Origin: Gloeophyllum trabeum ATCC 11539
Taxonomy: Eukaryota; Basidiomycota; Agaricomycetes; Gloeophyllales; Gloeophyllaceae
Direction of reading: 5' to 3'
NCBI RefSeq assembly: GCF_000344685.1
Contig: NW_006920426.1
Span: forward strand, 697,690 to 761,334
Length of the DNA stretch: 63,645 nucleotides
In this document: one piece after another, positions 1-11,522 of the stretch
How the letters are laid out: each line of letters begins with the position of its first letter
How positions within the stretch are numbered: the first letter of the stretch is position 1
The notes under the pieces: model-generated
Told to the model about the DNA's origin: nothing
What the model saw: only the letters and a program-made list of their open reading frames with translations
Database searches by the model: none
Translations under genes and position numbers: made by a program

Positions 1-1028
1 TCATACAGCCTCGGCTTCGAGACAGAATTGCGGAGCAAGTGCCACTCAACATGCATCTACGGGGTCAAGAGGATATTAAAGTATACATACGTGAATTGTT
101 CGCATGTCGTTGGGGTGGACAATGCTGCACATATGCTGTATCCGCAGCATATGTGCGGGACACGGAGCAGACTTAGTGGAATACCTAAAAACTTACATCG
201 GAGTCTTCATAGGTATTCCACTAAGTGTAGCCCCAGGACGCGAGACTGTGGATTGCGGCGTATTGGAGCCCGGCGTTGTGCTGGGCCTGCTGGCATGCAG
301 CAGAACCGTGGTGTCGACCCCATACTTCTCGCTCGATCAACCTGACTTGCAATGTTGACACGTTGTTCAAATCGGGACATGTGGCAGTGCTCTGGAGGAC
401 AATCTGCCATTCATTGGAACGGAAAGGGACAGAAAGGGCATAAACTACTACAAAGGGCTACAAACGGGGGCAAAATCACCGGTTTTGACTGGGCCTTAGT
501 GACCGACACTGTAGCATGATGTGGACCATCCGGCATATGCCGCGCGCCCTGCCACATGACACGCTAATTGCCGATGTCACGGTATGTCACACTCCGGTAA
601 CCCATACCTTTCTGGGTCCATGGACCGCTATGGGTTATGGGAGAGTCGACTGTAGTCTCAAGGTAATTTGGTTGCCGGAGCTTGCCTGCGGCACCACAAT
701 TGACCATATTTAGTCGAAATAGTACAGTACCGTTTCGTGAGGTACCACTTGACACTAGTCCATATTCCACGTATCACTGTCGAACATCTGTCGTCTATAG
801 AGCTTATGAAATTGTTGACTCGGAGCGGTGTGAGCCCATTCACGCTTTAGGAGGAAACGATGTGGCATCTCATCCATGTCGGGTTTGGCCCGTGACCCTG
901 AGAAAATTGATCTGTGGCTCAAGTTGTGGTGTGGCTGCCGCGCGATCTTGAACTTGAACTTCCCACTTTTCCGGCCAAACAACCCTCATACTCTCGCTCT
1001 CTCGTGTAAGTTTCTGCGACTATACGTT
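1..1028. other. Intergenic, upstream of first F-box gene
   Basis: No supportable gene. The short ORFs lack intron-consistent structure or homologous partners in the window. It holds the two hairpins at 127-226. From about 890 it is the 5' flank shared with the inverted copy near 11522. Confidence 0.6.
127..226. repeat. Two consecutive perfect hairpins
   Basis: Two inverted repeats lie 14 bp apart. The first has 12-bp arms (127-138 and 145-156, GCACATATGCTG and its complement) and a 6-nt loop. The second has 16-bp arms (171-186 and 211-226, ACTTAGTGGAATACCT and its complement) and a 24-nt loop. Both are perfect. No gene is near, so a transposon end or a recombination relic is more likely than a regulatory RNA. 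The function is unknown. Confidence 0.75.
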
Positions 1029-3255
1029 ATGGAGAGATCGTCGTCTGGCGGCGCCGAACGGGCAGGGGGTACGTGTATATATGTGCCTTTCAAGTCCTAC
1101 TCCGAGGCGATGACCCATTTACGACGTACAGGTGATCACGATCAAATGACTGGAGGACCTGTCATCGGAGACGGAATGCCTCTCCAGACCACCTTGATAT
1201 TCACTCTTCCTCGGAGTGAAAGAAATAGGAGTGTAGAAACAGTGACTCGGCCCTGGGCACCAGGTAATCTCTTAATGCTCAGCATCAGTAGCTTCGGGTC
1301 ATTGATAGGAAGCGATGCAGCTCCAATTGACAGGATACCCGTGGAACTTCTGTCAATCATCATGATTCTGGCTGTTCCTCAGTTTGATTTTGCCTCCCCG
1401 GACTGGGATTTTCTTCCGAAACTCGAACGGAGTATGAGTGATATCTTGGATCTCACTGCAGTATCTCGCCGGTGGAGGCAGGTTGCTGAGAATACACCAC
1501 AGCTCTGGAGTTGTCTTCACGTTCGAGCTCATGAGTCGAAGATAGAGGAATATTTCATGAAGACCTGGATGTCTCGTTCGAGGGCGGTACCACTCAGCGT
1601 CTCCTTTGACGGCGACACAGAGGAGCCAGATTCGGAATGTTTCAACCTCCTCAGAGGAAATCTGCACCGCTGTAAGCATCTGCAGCTTGACGCCCCTGCA
1701 CACATGATATCCTCGCTTATGAGCGGGTCGTTCCCGCACCTGGAGACCGTACGACTTCTTAACCGCTACAAGGAGCAGACACTGGCACTCAAGGACCTCT
1801 CATTGTCCTCCGCTGCCCCAGGAATCCGACTCGTCTATTTGCAGGGCATCAGCTCTGACTTTAACACCAAGTCCTTTAACTGGTGGTGTGTCACGGAGCT
1901 CATCCTTGAAGCCACCGGTCTGGCTCTCATGCCTTCCATGACTGTAATCGCTGAGTGTACCAACCTTCACATCCTGCGACTCACCTTCAACAAACTCACG
2001 GAGGAAGATGCGAAGCCCTATTTTGATGACAACGACGGGCCAAGGCCCCGCTGCGAGAAACTGCATACCCTGGAAGTCAAGGCGCCCGACAGCTACTTGG
2101 ACTTCTCAGTATTCATCTGGTGGCTCTTCCTGCCTGCTTTGCGCCGATTAAAGCTGTACGGCTGCTTCGTTCTTTATCCTTGCCTGTTGGAGATGATTCC
2201 AAGGGATGGATGCTTGCTCGAGGAGCTAGTCATAGATCATGATGCACCAGACCCATTTACCACAGAGGAGGAGCATCTCCTGACATTCTTTAAGTCCTTA
2301 CCAGACCTGCGGACACTCGAAATAATTGGAGGAATACCCGATGCATTCCGCACGGATATTGCCAAGCGCCTGACGTTCAAGCCTGGACGACCTCGGAACG
2401 ACTATCTTCTTCCGAAGGTGGAATCGATGAAGATATGGGGCCTCGGCGGATGGGCCAGCTACTGGGACATTCAAAAAATGCTTGAATCAAGAAGCAAAAT
2501 CGGGGCGGAGGCTCCGGCGACGCGTTTAAAGTGCGCAACGATCACATCCCGCGGATATTCACAGAAACACCGGTGGGACCTGAAAGCAGACGGGCACATC
2601 ATCCATGATGGATGGCACATTCAATACGGTTTCCTGCCCTTTGTTCCTACTTGCGAACCGCGATCCCCCGGTGATGAAGATGAAGTGGTACATTCGACAC
2701 TGGCTGTCACACCTTCCCCGCCCCCCGAAATTGACGCAGATCTCTTAGATTGAATTGCGGCAACTGGATTGAGGGAGGCACTTCTTATACGTGTTCTGGA
2801 CACTGATAAAGCATGCGAAAGCCTTTTTCTTAGAAATGTGTTTTAGAGTAGTGGTAGCATACTCCTAACCGCTAGTGGTGTCTACGATAGGAGCAATGCG
2901 GGGCTGAAACATAAGAATTGACGAATTGCATGTGAGCAGAGAACTTGAAGGCGAGAGAGGGACGGATAAGAGTGCGAGCCACGGCAATGTCGTAGTGAGA
3001 GCGCAAATGCGAGAGTCAGGGACGAGAGTGCGTGCGACGGACGCGCAGAGAGCGCGACAAAACCATATATGTGCAATCAAGAGAGGGGTGAACGATAGCA
3101 TGTGGGCAGGGGCGAACATCCCTTGCCTCCAATCACTCGAGGAACGCTTCATCTCCGTCGACACTAGTACCTCTCGTATCCCTTCAATCCGGTGACTCGA
3201 AGCAGCCACTGGACTCTGGAGGGCGGGCTTACATCTCGAGAGATGCTCGGCTGCC
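890..3255 (+). repeat. Inverted segmental duplication, copy 1
   Basis: About 2.4 kb from the F-box promoter to beyond its 3' UTR matches the reverse complement of about 9205-11522. The similarity covers 5' flank, intron, coding sequence and downstream sequence, with scattered substitutions and small indels. Shared marks include the stretch after the stop containing GAAAGCCTTTTTCTTAGA and the far-end GCGGGCTTACAT motif. Edges are approximate because they were judged by eye. Confidence 0.85.
1029..2753 (+). CDS. F-box protein with degenerate LRR-like region (copy 1)
   Basis: Predicted 553 aa from two exons, 1029-1068 and 1132-2753. The 63-nt GTACGT..ACAG intron is a multiple of three and would be missed from this copy alone. 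The inverted copy has a 64-nt intron at the same place and only joins in frame when spliced. The F-box begins near residue 78 (PIDRIPVELL) and continues through VSRRWRQVAENTPQLWSCL. The rest is a long Leu-rich region with repeated HLETVRLL- or CTNLHILRL-like segments, typical of basidiomycete F-box proteins. The C terminus is acidic and Pro-rich. Known role of the family: the F-box recruits Skp1/cullin E3 ligase and the C-terminal half selects the substrate. The target here is unknown. A further 45-nt intron just before the F-box cannot be excluded, since the frame stays open either way. Confidence 0.85.
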   Translation: MERSSSGGAERAGGTCIYVPFKSYSEAMTHLRRTGDHDQMTGGPVIGDGMPLQTTLIFTLPRSERNRSVETVTRPWAPGNLLMLSISSFGSLIGSDAAPIDRIPVELLSIIMILAVPQFDFASPDWDFLPKLERSMSDILDLTAVSRRWRQVAENTPQLWSCLHVRAHESKIEEYFMKTWMSRSRAVPLSVSFDGDTEEPDSECFNLLRGNLHRCKHLQLDAPAHMISSLMSGSFPHLETVRLLNRYKEQTLALKDLSLSSAAPGIRLVYLQGISSDFNTKSFNWWCVTELILEATGLALMPSMTVIAECTNLHILRLTFNKLTEEDAKPYFDDNDGPRPRCEKLHTLEVKAPDSYLDFSVFIWWLFLPALRRLKLYGCFVLYPCLLEMIPRDGCLLEELVIDHDAPDPFTTEEEHLLTFFKSLPDLRTLEIIGGIPDAFRTDIAKRLTFKPGRPRNDYLLPKVESMKIWGLGGWASYWDIQKMLESRSKIGAEAPATRLKCATITSRGYSQKHRWDLKADGHIIHDGWHIQYGFLPFVPTCEPRSPGDEDEVVHSTLAVTPSPPPEIDADLLD

Positions 3256-5684
3256 GCGTCGTCCTAAGGCGTATATCCTGGCGGGGAGGTCGCTTTGATG
3301 CCATGAAAAACGGGGACATGAATTATAATCGCCTCAGGCAGCGGTCGTCGGGAGACTACGCTATACTGACCGACGGTGCGTCAGTTCTTGGCAGCGTGTC
3401 GCCTGGTGGGTCCTAACGGTATATGAGGATGGGGGCCCCAGTGCGACATACACGCGTCCTTCGTTTCGCGGGCCGCAGGATGCGACTTCGTCGCCGGATT
3501 GCTCTTGCCATCCAAGAGATAATATCCGGGGGACGACGCCATAGTCTGTGTCACCCCCGTCGGATTAACCGACATTCTGCTGGACTCGCGAGTTCGCTCG
3601 ATATTCCGGGGTGCGGCGTTCGAGATGATCATACGGTCTGGCCGCTCCGGATCGACATGACACCCCCCGTCCCCTGGGGCTGGCGGTCAATTAGCGTACT
3701 ATAGAGACGACATGCGCTTTCAATTCTCCTGACGTGCATACATACCCATCTGGGGCAGAAATGCCGCACTGGATTTGTATGTACGCCTGGTTATGTTCAC
3801 GATCTGCTCTCGACGACACCAGGAAACGTCAGATGTTTTCAGTACGTACCTACATGCTCTGATGAGAGGCACACAGGAGTATAGTCGCGAAATTTCCCCT
3901 GCTGCGTAGGCCGAACAGCGCGAATCACGTCGCTGAATTGGCCAGATCGACACGACGGATCCCAGACCCGGCTGAGATGGACCATAGAGACCTCGGGTGG
4001 CGGTTTGTAGATGAACTGCTGTCCAGCGTGATCGCAGCTTCCTGGCCGCCGGTGTTTGCCCCGTCTCGATGGGGAGACAATATCCCGCACGCGCAGTACT
4101 CGTACACCACTGGGGACGATGACTGGAAAGTCAGACGTCTGGATCAGATACCCGAGTGAGCACTCCATAGAGCTCCGTCGCAGCCTCCAGGTAAGCTGTG
4201 AGTTGAATGTGTTCACCAGTTAGATCCCGAAGATGGACATGCTTGGAAGGGTCCACAACGACACTGAAACGACGGCCGGAGGGCCTTGCGGGACGTTATC
4301 CGTTATGTCCAAGAGCACCTCGCATCTGTTCGTCAAGAGCAGGTCCACACGAACGTCCGGATCTGACGAGCCCCTCCGATCCGCTGTCTTCTCGGTACTT
4401 CGTGGAGTGCGATAGGTGTCCTATTTTGTCTCGTGGGAGCTCTCGACCCTCCCGAGTGTCTTGACGCGGTCCAATTTCGTCTGTCAATGCCTGCGGGTTG
4501 TGGGGAAAAAGCCTCGTGCGTGGGATTAGCACCGACGTCGCGTCTTCGAAATACAGCCTGGTCAAAGCGTGTCCTATTCGTTCTCGTGGGAGTCCCGAGA
4601 CAGCAGAGTGTTTTGTTCGTAGAACTGGCACCTGAACATCCTTCAGGCTGTGGGGAAGCCGATCCTCCGAACTGAGAAGGCCTCGTGCGGGGATTAGCAC
4701 CGACGTCGAGTCTTCGACTTCGAAACACAGCCTGGTCAAAGCCCTCACTCCAGTCCAGCGACCGTGATCGCGCGATGAGACCCAGAGGGAGCACTTGCCC
4801 AGAGTCCGTCCAGAATGGTCTGTGCTAGATGCTGGCCAGCCTCTTCGTCGCGATCAACGCGGCCACAACAGGCCGACACAGCTCACTTGACCGTGGCGAG
4901 TGATGACAGGGCACGCATCCACGCCATGGTGATTCTGAGAAGACTGAGGGTGGATTGCAAAAAATGTCAGTTGTGCTCCAAAACATACCCGGGAACATGA
5001 TGGTGCACGAGTAAGCAGAACATGAGATGGATTTGGACGGACACGCCACAATGGCGGGTAAATCCGCGGAAAGATAGGTCTCACTGAGCGGGGACCCCGA
5101 TACATCCTCTCCTCACTTTCTTCCACTCGTTCGCATCTACCATATGCAACAATCTCAGGTAGAAATAGTATACGTCTATATCTGTTTATTCAAGCACTTA
5201 TTACCTGTGAAATACCAGGACAATCTGCTGTATGATCTCTACAGGCCAAAGCGGGGTGTACAGGGTCCTTGTGCCATAACCAGACTGGGACGATCCCCCA
5301 TGCGGAGCAATGCCAAATCGGGACAATGTATAGGACCCGACGAGCGTCGGGGCAGGTCTCGTGAGCAGCCCACTGCCCCTATACAAACTTACAATTTCCT
5401 CCCGACCGTCACCTACGTTTTCTTTGTATCGTTGCAGAACGCCATGGACGTCGTAGAGTTTTACAAACGGCAAGGTGAGCATTGGGGTTCGCTTGGACCG
5501 CCCGTTCTCTGCTATCTCGGCTCGGCGGTTCGCATGCAGCAGTGCGTCGGACTCGTGGGCCGGTGGGGCGGCACTAGATTTGCCGCGTTTGTGACATGAC
5601 GCTATCTGCGTCGTGTTTCTCTCCCCCTCGCTGCCCGTACAAATCTCCTCGACGTGCGCGCGCTCCTATTTATTGACGTCCACT
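3256..5684. other. Gene-poor spacer with tandem repeat
   Basis: About 2.4 kb between the first F-box gene and the Ser/Thr-rich TM gene. Several ORFs of 60-153 codons exist on both strands. None shows a coherent domain or closes with plausible introns. The only structure I can support is the tandem repeat at 4416-4742. Confidence 0.5.
4416..4742. repeat. Diverged two-unit tandem repeat
   Basis: Unit 1 (4416-4568) and unit 2 (4569-4742) both start GTGTCCTATT and both end with CAGCCTGGTCAAAGC. They share the blocks TCGTGGGAG, CTGTGGGGAA or TTGTGGGGAA, GGATTAGCACCGACGTCG and TCTTCGA. Unit lengths differ by about 20 bp through small indels. On the minus strand one frame stays open through both units, so this could be a relic of a duplicated exon, but no start or domain supports a gene. 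Confidence 0.75.
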
Positions 5685-6949
5685 ATGTCGTTGACGTCTG
5701 CCGCGTCCTCCACGGACGCTTCGTCATCGAGTTCGTCGGCCCCCTCTTCGTCCTCGTCTTCGGGTCCTCTCTCATCATCTTCCGCGCCCGCGTCTGATAC
5801 TTACTCCCCCTCGTCCTTCTCAGATCCGCCGCCGAGCACGACCAGCACGGTCACGTCCACTGAGTCGACGTCGAGCACGACGACCGAGCCGACTACGAGC
5901 ACAACACCCACCTCGACGTCGACAACGACATCCGTTGGCCCTGGCACATCAGAGACCACCACCACCGTCCCCCCAAATACCTCCTCCACAAATGGAGACA
6001 GCACCTCGTCCGGCGGGTCAACGACGACGCCACCGCCGGGCGAGTCGACCACATCGCACTCAAGCCAGCCTGTGACCTCGATAAGCACCGTCATCCAGAC
6101 CACAGTCGTGTAAGCACCCTTAGTCCGTCCGATCTTCCCGGCCTTACCTCTCGCAGCGTCACCGACCCCGGCGGGGCGATCCACACCTCCGTCTACTCCA
6201 CCACCTCGCTCGTCGCCGCCGCGCCCACGGGCAACACCAACAACTCCTCCTCGTCCTCGCACATCGGCGCCATCGTCGGCGGGACGATCGGCGGCGTCGC
6301 AGGTGTGGCCGCGCTCGGGCTGCTCGTCCTCTTCCTCGTGCGCCGGCGCAGACGCTACTCCGACTTTGACGGCAACTTCGACCCGGACCGCGTCGTGAAC
6401 CACACCGCGGGCGGCGGCGGCGGGGGCACGCTGCCCAACGTCGACCTGGCCGGCACGGAGATCACGCCGTACCCGATCACGCAGCCGGGGCAGCCCCCGG
6501 ACATGGCGCAGTACCACAACACCGGCGTGCCGGGCTTCCTGCCCGTCGGCGCGCAGCCGAGCCACTACACGCAGAGCGAGTACACGCAGAGCAGCTACTA
6601 CCCGACGTCGCCGACGAGCGCGAGCGGGCACACGAACGTCGCGGCGGGCGAGTACCCGGGGCGGCACCCGAGCCCTGGCCCGAGCCTCGCGCCGACGAGC
6701 AGCACGTACCCGACGACGAGCGTCACCGGGCGCAGCGCGAAGGAGCGCGAGGCGTTGCAGGGGCGCTATCGCACGTCGCTGGGCGTGGCGAACCCGGATG
6801 GCTTGGACACGGCGGGGGCAGGGGCGAGTGGGAGCGGGGAGGTGATTCAGCATCGGGATGGCGGGAGGTTGCCGGTGGCGGAGGAGCAGGAGGAGGGGCC
6901 GAGCGAGATTCCGCCGCGGTACGATGAGATTCCGCCGGATGAGCGGTAG
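5685..6949 (+). CDS. Ser/Thr-rich single-pass membrane protein, Mid2-like layout (copy A)
   Basis: Predicted 405 aa from two exons, 5685-6109 and 6157-6949, with a 47-nt GTAAGC..CGCAG intron. Residues 1-140 are almost pure Ser/Thr/Pro, a likely O-mannosylated wall-facing region. One membrane helix follows near residues 178-203 (GAIVGGTIGGVAGVAALGLL), then a five-Arg stop-transfer signal. The tail of about 200 aa is Pro/Ser/Tyr-rich and disordered. The layout resembles fungal wall-stress sensors of the Mid2/Wsc kind, but no specific domain is visible and there is no clear N-terminal signal peptide, so the sensor role is inference. Exon 2 is much more GC-rich than exon 1. A decayed copy lies at 13685-14100, and a distant relative lies at 25090-26710. 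Confidence 0.8.
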
Positions 6950-7577
6950 AGATAGATCGCCCGTGCAAAATGGAGTGATAGATGGAGATGAGCGGTGAGG
7001 GACTGCTGCTTTTCCTCTGCTGTATACTGTTCTCCTTTCTCTTCTCACTTTCACTTAATTATCGGGACTCCTGCATCCATCCTCTTTTTCTTCCTCCCGC
7101 TTTACACCTCTCGTTCTCGTCCCCGTCTGTTTTCTTGTAACGACCTCGGCCACGAATGCATTTCTCCCTCTTGCGGCGTAGCTTGCACTTGCGTCATCTT
7201 TTTCTGTTTTCGCTACCCGCACCTGCCTGCTTTGCCATTTTCTGTTACGACCCTATGTACGAGATACATTATACTGGAATGCGGATAATATTTGCCATTG
7301 ACTGTTGTGTGGTCATGAAGGACGCCACTTCCAGCTTCTCTCAAAGACGGAGTCTGTCTTGGACACACATCGTTGTTCTCTCTTCATGTCCACGCCTGCT
7401 TTGCGGTTTCGCCCACTCCAGAAATCAAGCGCAGACGCTTTCTGACTTCTGTACCCTAGACTACGCTTGGACCTTCAATTCCGTTACTTCTGCCATCCAA
7501 GACAGCCTTCTCGAACACAATAGCTCGGAAAGTCGGCCTCATTGTTCTCCACACGCGAGCCGCACTGGCACAACATA

Positions 7578-8156
7578 ATGGTCATGGCGATCACGAAGAG
7601 CGCATCTCTCAACCCCTCGCTCGAGGAAGGCGAAGTCGAGGAGGGCAACGCGGACAGCATCGCGAGCAGCCGGGAGGGCAGCTTGACGGACGAGCCTCTG
7701 TCCCCCTCCGATTCTACCACAACAACGAGCTCGGGCGCGTCGAAATCCAAGGCTATTATGCACAAGGCAGGAGCGAGAGATGGGTCGGCCATGTCGAAAT
7801 CGTCAAGTACAACCCCTACCGCAAGTTCAAGTTCCAAGCCTGTGCAGAACAGTACGAGCCATTCCCCTCCAAAACCCGCGCCGCCCGAGAATATATCCGC
7901 CGAACGTGAGCACCCTCCCCTCCCTCCCTCTTCCGTCCCGCCACCGACACGCGTGTGTATGGGGACAGTGAACGCGGCGGACCTCGAGCGCGCGAAGACG
8001 CTCGTCCTTGACCTCCTCGGGTGGGGCGTGCCGCCCGAGTACCTCGTCGACGCGGGCGTGTCGGGGCAGGTGATCTACAGGGTGTTTACGGAGCTCAATT
8101 TGAGGCTGCCGAAAAATTTGGCGGTGCCGCCACAGATGCAGAAGCAGAAGACGTGA
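7578..8156 (+). CDS. Unknown 171-aa protein with conserved C-terminal segment
   Basis: Two exons, 7578-7905 and 7969-8156, with a 63-nt intron GTGAGC..GACAG. The intron is supported by the decayed copy at about 14188-14246, where the same ISxE-LNAADLERAK junction is split by an intron of another sequence. The first 110 residues are Ser/Pro-rich and acidic (SLEEGEVEEGN). The C-terminal 60 residues form a conserved-looking helical block that includes LVLDLLGWGVPPEYLVDAGV. I do not recognise a characterised family. It lies downstream of the Ser/Thr-rich membrane gene on the same strand, and a remnant of this pairing recurs after the third F-box gene. Confidence 0.7.
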   Translation: MVMAITKSASLNPSLEEGEVEEGNADSIASSREGSLTDEPLSPSDSTTTTSSGASKSKAIMHKAGARDGSAMSKSSSTTPTASSSSKPVQNSTSHSPPKPAPPENISAEREHPPLPPSSVPPPTRVCMGTVNAADLERAKTLVLDLLGWGVPPEYLVDAGVSGQVIYRVFTELNLRLPKNLAVPPQMQKQKT

Positions 8157-9204
8157 AGTGGGGCGGGTGGTGCGGGTACGGAGAGGTAAAGTGTATTGTT
8201 ACAGCAGGGACTCTGGCGCGGTACGGTCATTATGATCGTAAGTGGTATCGGTGCATGTATTGTACGCTAATTTTGTAATCTCGCAAGGGCGTGGGGGGGA
8301 TGATGTGGTACGAAGGACCCGGGGAGGCAATAGACAGCGATTTCTCGCTGCAACTTTTCTGCAGCTCTTGCGGGCAAACGCGATTCCAAACACGACGTTC
8401 GGCGAGCGTCGAATGATTAGAGAAGACTGACGCACTACCAGGGATGTGATTGGGCCATCGCAGTTCGCTCAGGGACTCCACGCAGTGTGTTTGGCCGCTT
8501 CGGCGAGACAGTCGCCGTCCTGCAAGTACACCTGTGCGGACAAGGTATTCCTGGTGATGTGCGCTCCCATGCCAATGCCGCTCGCCCCGCCTGCGTGATG
8601 TAACGAGGTGCGTACTTCAACTGTCGTCGAAGTTTCCCGGTGTCGTGCTGCTTCATCGCGAGGACGGTCGCTGGTACGACCAGTCGCACACGCATACGCT
8701 CCGAAGCATTTCTGCTCCGGATGGGCATGTATGCACGTCGGGATGTGGCTAGGAAAGCGCACGTCCGTCGTCTAGCGGCTCGTTGCCATTAGCTGGGGCG
8801 GGACTCGTGCTGTCCGTCTCGTGAGCGGGGCAGAAGGTCGATTATCCTCTCCGCAGACTTTCCTCGCGGTTGACAAGCGCATTCCAGCGACGCGGCGGAG
8901 GACTCAGGACAGATTGTGTCGCGCTCGGCCCCTCACCGTCGTAGAGTCTGCTACCTACCACACCGTCGTCGGATGGCGCGCTGGGCGCACATTCGTACAT
9001 TCCCAACGCACCTTCCATTCACGACATGCAACGGGTCCTCCGCTTGTGCTGTGTCCTTGCCCGGGCGAAAATCTCAAGAACTTACGTTCCCGTCGATCAG
9101 GAAAGTGTGCTCGCCTAGCGCCCGTACGAGAGGCAGTTTAGATGCGTGTTCCTTTTTCATGGCGTTCAAGCGATTTTCACGCCCTAGGAGCATAATCGCG
9201 GGAC
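8157..9204. other. 3' flank and spacer
   Basis: The stretch 8157-8420 is the 3' flank of the 171-aa gene. It resembles 14300-14560 (for example the GTACGCTAATTTTGTAA-like stretch), which marks the older duplication. From 8420 to 9204 I see no supportable gene. Confidence 0.5.
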
Positions 9205-11522
9205 AGAAGGGCAGACGAGCATCTCTCGACATGTAAGCCCGCCCGCCGGAGTCCAGTGGCTGCTTCGAATTGAAGGGATACGAGAGGTACTGGTATTGAC
9301 GGAGATGAAAATTCGTTGAGTAACTTAAGGCAAGGGATGCTTGCCCCTGCCCACATGATATTACTCCCTTCTCGGTTGCCCATATCTTGCATTGTCGCGC
9401 TTACCGCACGCCCTCTCATTCCTGACTCTTGCAGTTGCGCTCTCACTACGGCATTGCCGTTACTCGCGCTCTCACCCGTCCCTCTCGCTCACAAGCAGTT
9501 CGGCATTTCTCAGCCCCGTATTGCTCCTCGCTGTATCGTAGACACTACAAACAGTTAGAACTGCAGAATTCATATGCTACTACTACTGTAAAACACTCTA
9601 AGAAAAAGGCTTTCGCATGCTTTATTAGTCTCCTTGAAGAAGGGTATAAGAAGTGCCTCCCTCAGTCCAGGTTACCGCAAGTCCATTTCAGAGGGAGGAT
9701 GAGGCGTGACGGCCAATATCGAAGGTGCCACTTCATCTTCATCACTGGGGGGTTGTGGTTCACAGGCAGGAACAAAAGCCCGGACACCGTCGAATTCAAT
9801 ATGGCATCCCTTATGATAGATGTGCCCATCTGCGTTCAGGTTCCATTGGTGTTTCTGCGAATGTCCACACGTTTTGATCTCTGCGCACTTCAACCGGGTC
9901 ACTGGCGCCCCCTCGCTAACTAGTTCGCTTCTTGATTCAAGCATTCTTTGGATATCCCAGTAACTGGCCCATCCGCGGAGGCCATAAATTTTCATCGACT
10001 CTACCTTCGGAAGAAGATAATCATTCCGAGGGTGTCCAGGCTTGAATGTCAGGCGTTTGGCAATATCCGTGCGGAACGCATCGGGAATACCTCCAATTAG
10101 TTCGAGTGACCGCAGTTCTGATAAGGACTCGAACAACTTTAGCAGATGTTCCTCCTCGGTGGCAAATGGTTCCGGTGCATCAAGGTCCACGAGCAGCTCC
10201 TCGAGCATGCATCCATCCCTTGGAATCATCTCCAAGAGGTAAGGGTAAAGCATGAAGCACCCGGACAACTTTAACCGGCGCAAAGCAGGCAAGAGAAGCC
10301 ACCAAATGAATACTGAGAAGTCACCGTAGCTGTGCCACGCCTTGACTTCCAGGGTATGCAGTTTCTCGTATCGGGGCCTCGGCCCGTCCTTGTCATCAAA
10401 CCAAGGCTTCGCATCTTCCTCCCTGAGGCTCTCCATGATCAGTCGCAGAATGTGAAGGCTGGTACACTCGGCAATGATGGCCATGCAAGGAACAAGAGCC
10501 ACACCTGTCACGTCAAGGATAAGCTCTGTGACGCAGGACCAGTTAAAAGACTTGACGTTGACGTCGGGGCTAATGCCCTTCAAATAGACCAGTCGAATTC
10601 TTGGGGCAGATGAGGACAGTGAGACACCCTCGAGTGCCAGTGTTTGTTCCTTGTAGCGGTTGAGAAGTCGTACAGTCTCCAGGTGCGGGAATGACCCGCT
10701 CATAAGCGAGGATATCATGTGTGCAGGCGCGTCGAGGTGGAGATGCTTGCAGCGGTGCAGATTTTCTCTGACGTACTTGAAACATTCCGAGTCTAGATCA
10801 TCGCTGTAAGCGTCGAAGGATACGCTGAGAGGTACCGCCCTCGCACGAGACATCCAGGTTTTCATGAGATATTCCTCTATCTTCGACGTGTCCGTCGGAA
10901 CATAGATGACTTTGAGACAACTCCATAGGTATGGTGTATTTTCAGCAACCGCTTGCCACCAGCGGGACACTGCAGTGAGCCGTAAGACATCACTCATCAT
11001 CCGTTCGGGATTTGGATGAAGATGCCACTCCGAGGAGGTAAAGTCAAACTGTTGAACCGCCAGAATCATGATCTTTGTCAGGAGTTCCACAGGTATCCTG
11101 TCAATTGGAGCTGCATTGCTTCCTATCAACAACCCGAAGCTATTGATGCTGAGCGTTAAGAGATTACCTGGTGTCAAGGGCCGAGTTACTGTTCGTACAC
11201 TCCTATTTCTTTCACTCCGAGGAAGAGCGGATATGAAGTTGGTCTGGAGAGGCGTTCCGCTTCCAACGAAGGCTGCTCCAGCGGTGTGTTCCTGATCACC
11301 TGTACGTCGTAAATGGAGTCATCGCCTCGGAGTAGGGCTTGAACGGCATATATATACACGCACCCACTTCTCGTTCGGCGCCGCGAGACGAGGATCTCTC
11401 CATAACGTATAGTTGAAAAAATTTACAGGAGAGACAAAGTTGTTTGGAAGTTCAAGTTCAAGGTCGCGCGGCAGCCACACGACTTGAGCCACAGATCAAT
11501 TTTCTCAGGATCACGGACCTTC
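9205..11522 (-). repeat. Inverted segmental duplication, copy 2
   Basis: Reverse-complement partner of about 890-3255, spanning the second F-box gene and its flanks. The two arms are about 5.9 kb apart and enclose the membrane-protein gene and the 171-aa gene. Confidence 0.85.
9672..11403 (-). CDS. F-box protein with degenerate LRR-like region (copy 2)
   Basis: Predicted 555 aa from exons 11364-11403 and 9672-11299. The 64-nt intron is not a multiple of three and so is needed to keep the frame, which also proves the intron in copy 1. The start MERSSS is shared with copy 1. The F-box (PIDRIPVELLTKIMILAV) is followed by the same Leu-rich region. Substitutions and several short indels separate the two proteins, but both frames are intact, so both may be active. 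Substitutions concentrate in the first 70 residues and in parts of the Leu-rich half. Confidence 0.85.

Noticed and set aside
876..1028. Upstream extension of the first F-box frame
   Set aside because: The frame is open, but the inverted copy shows that coding homology with conserved start begins at MERSSS (1029). The upstream similarity is at DNA level with indels that break the frame.
4296..4794. Two overlapping minus-strand ORFs of about 150 codons
   Set aside because: Both read through the tandem repeat in different frames and neither shows splice or domain support. Kept only as a repeat.
5801..7054. 417-codon minus-strand ORF
   Set aside because: It is the antisense shadow of the GC-rich Ser/Thr-rich membrane gene. 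Its translation is low-complexity Arg/Ala/Val without domain, and the plus strand has TM, splice sites and a duplicated copy.
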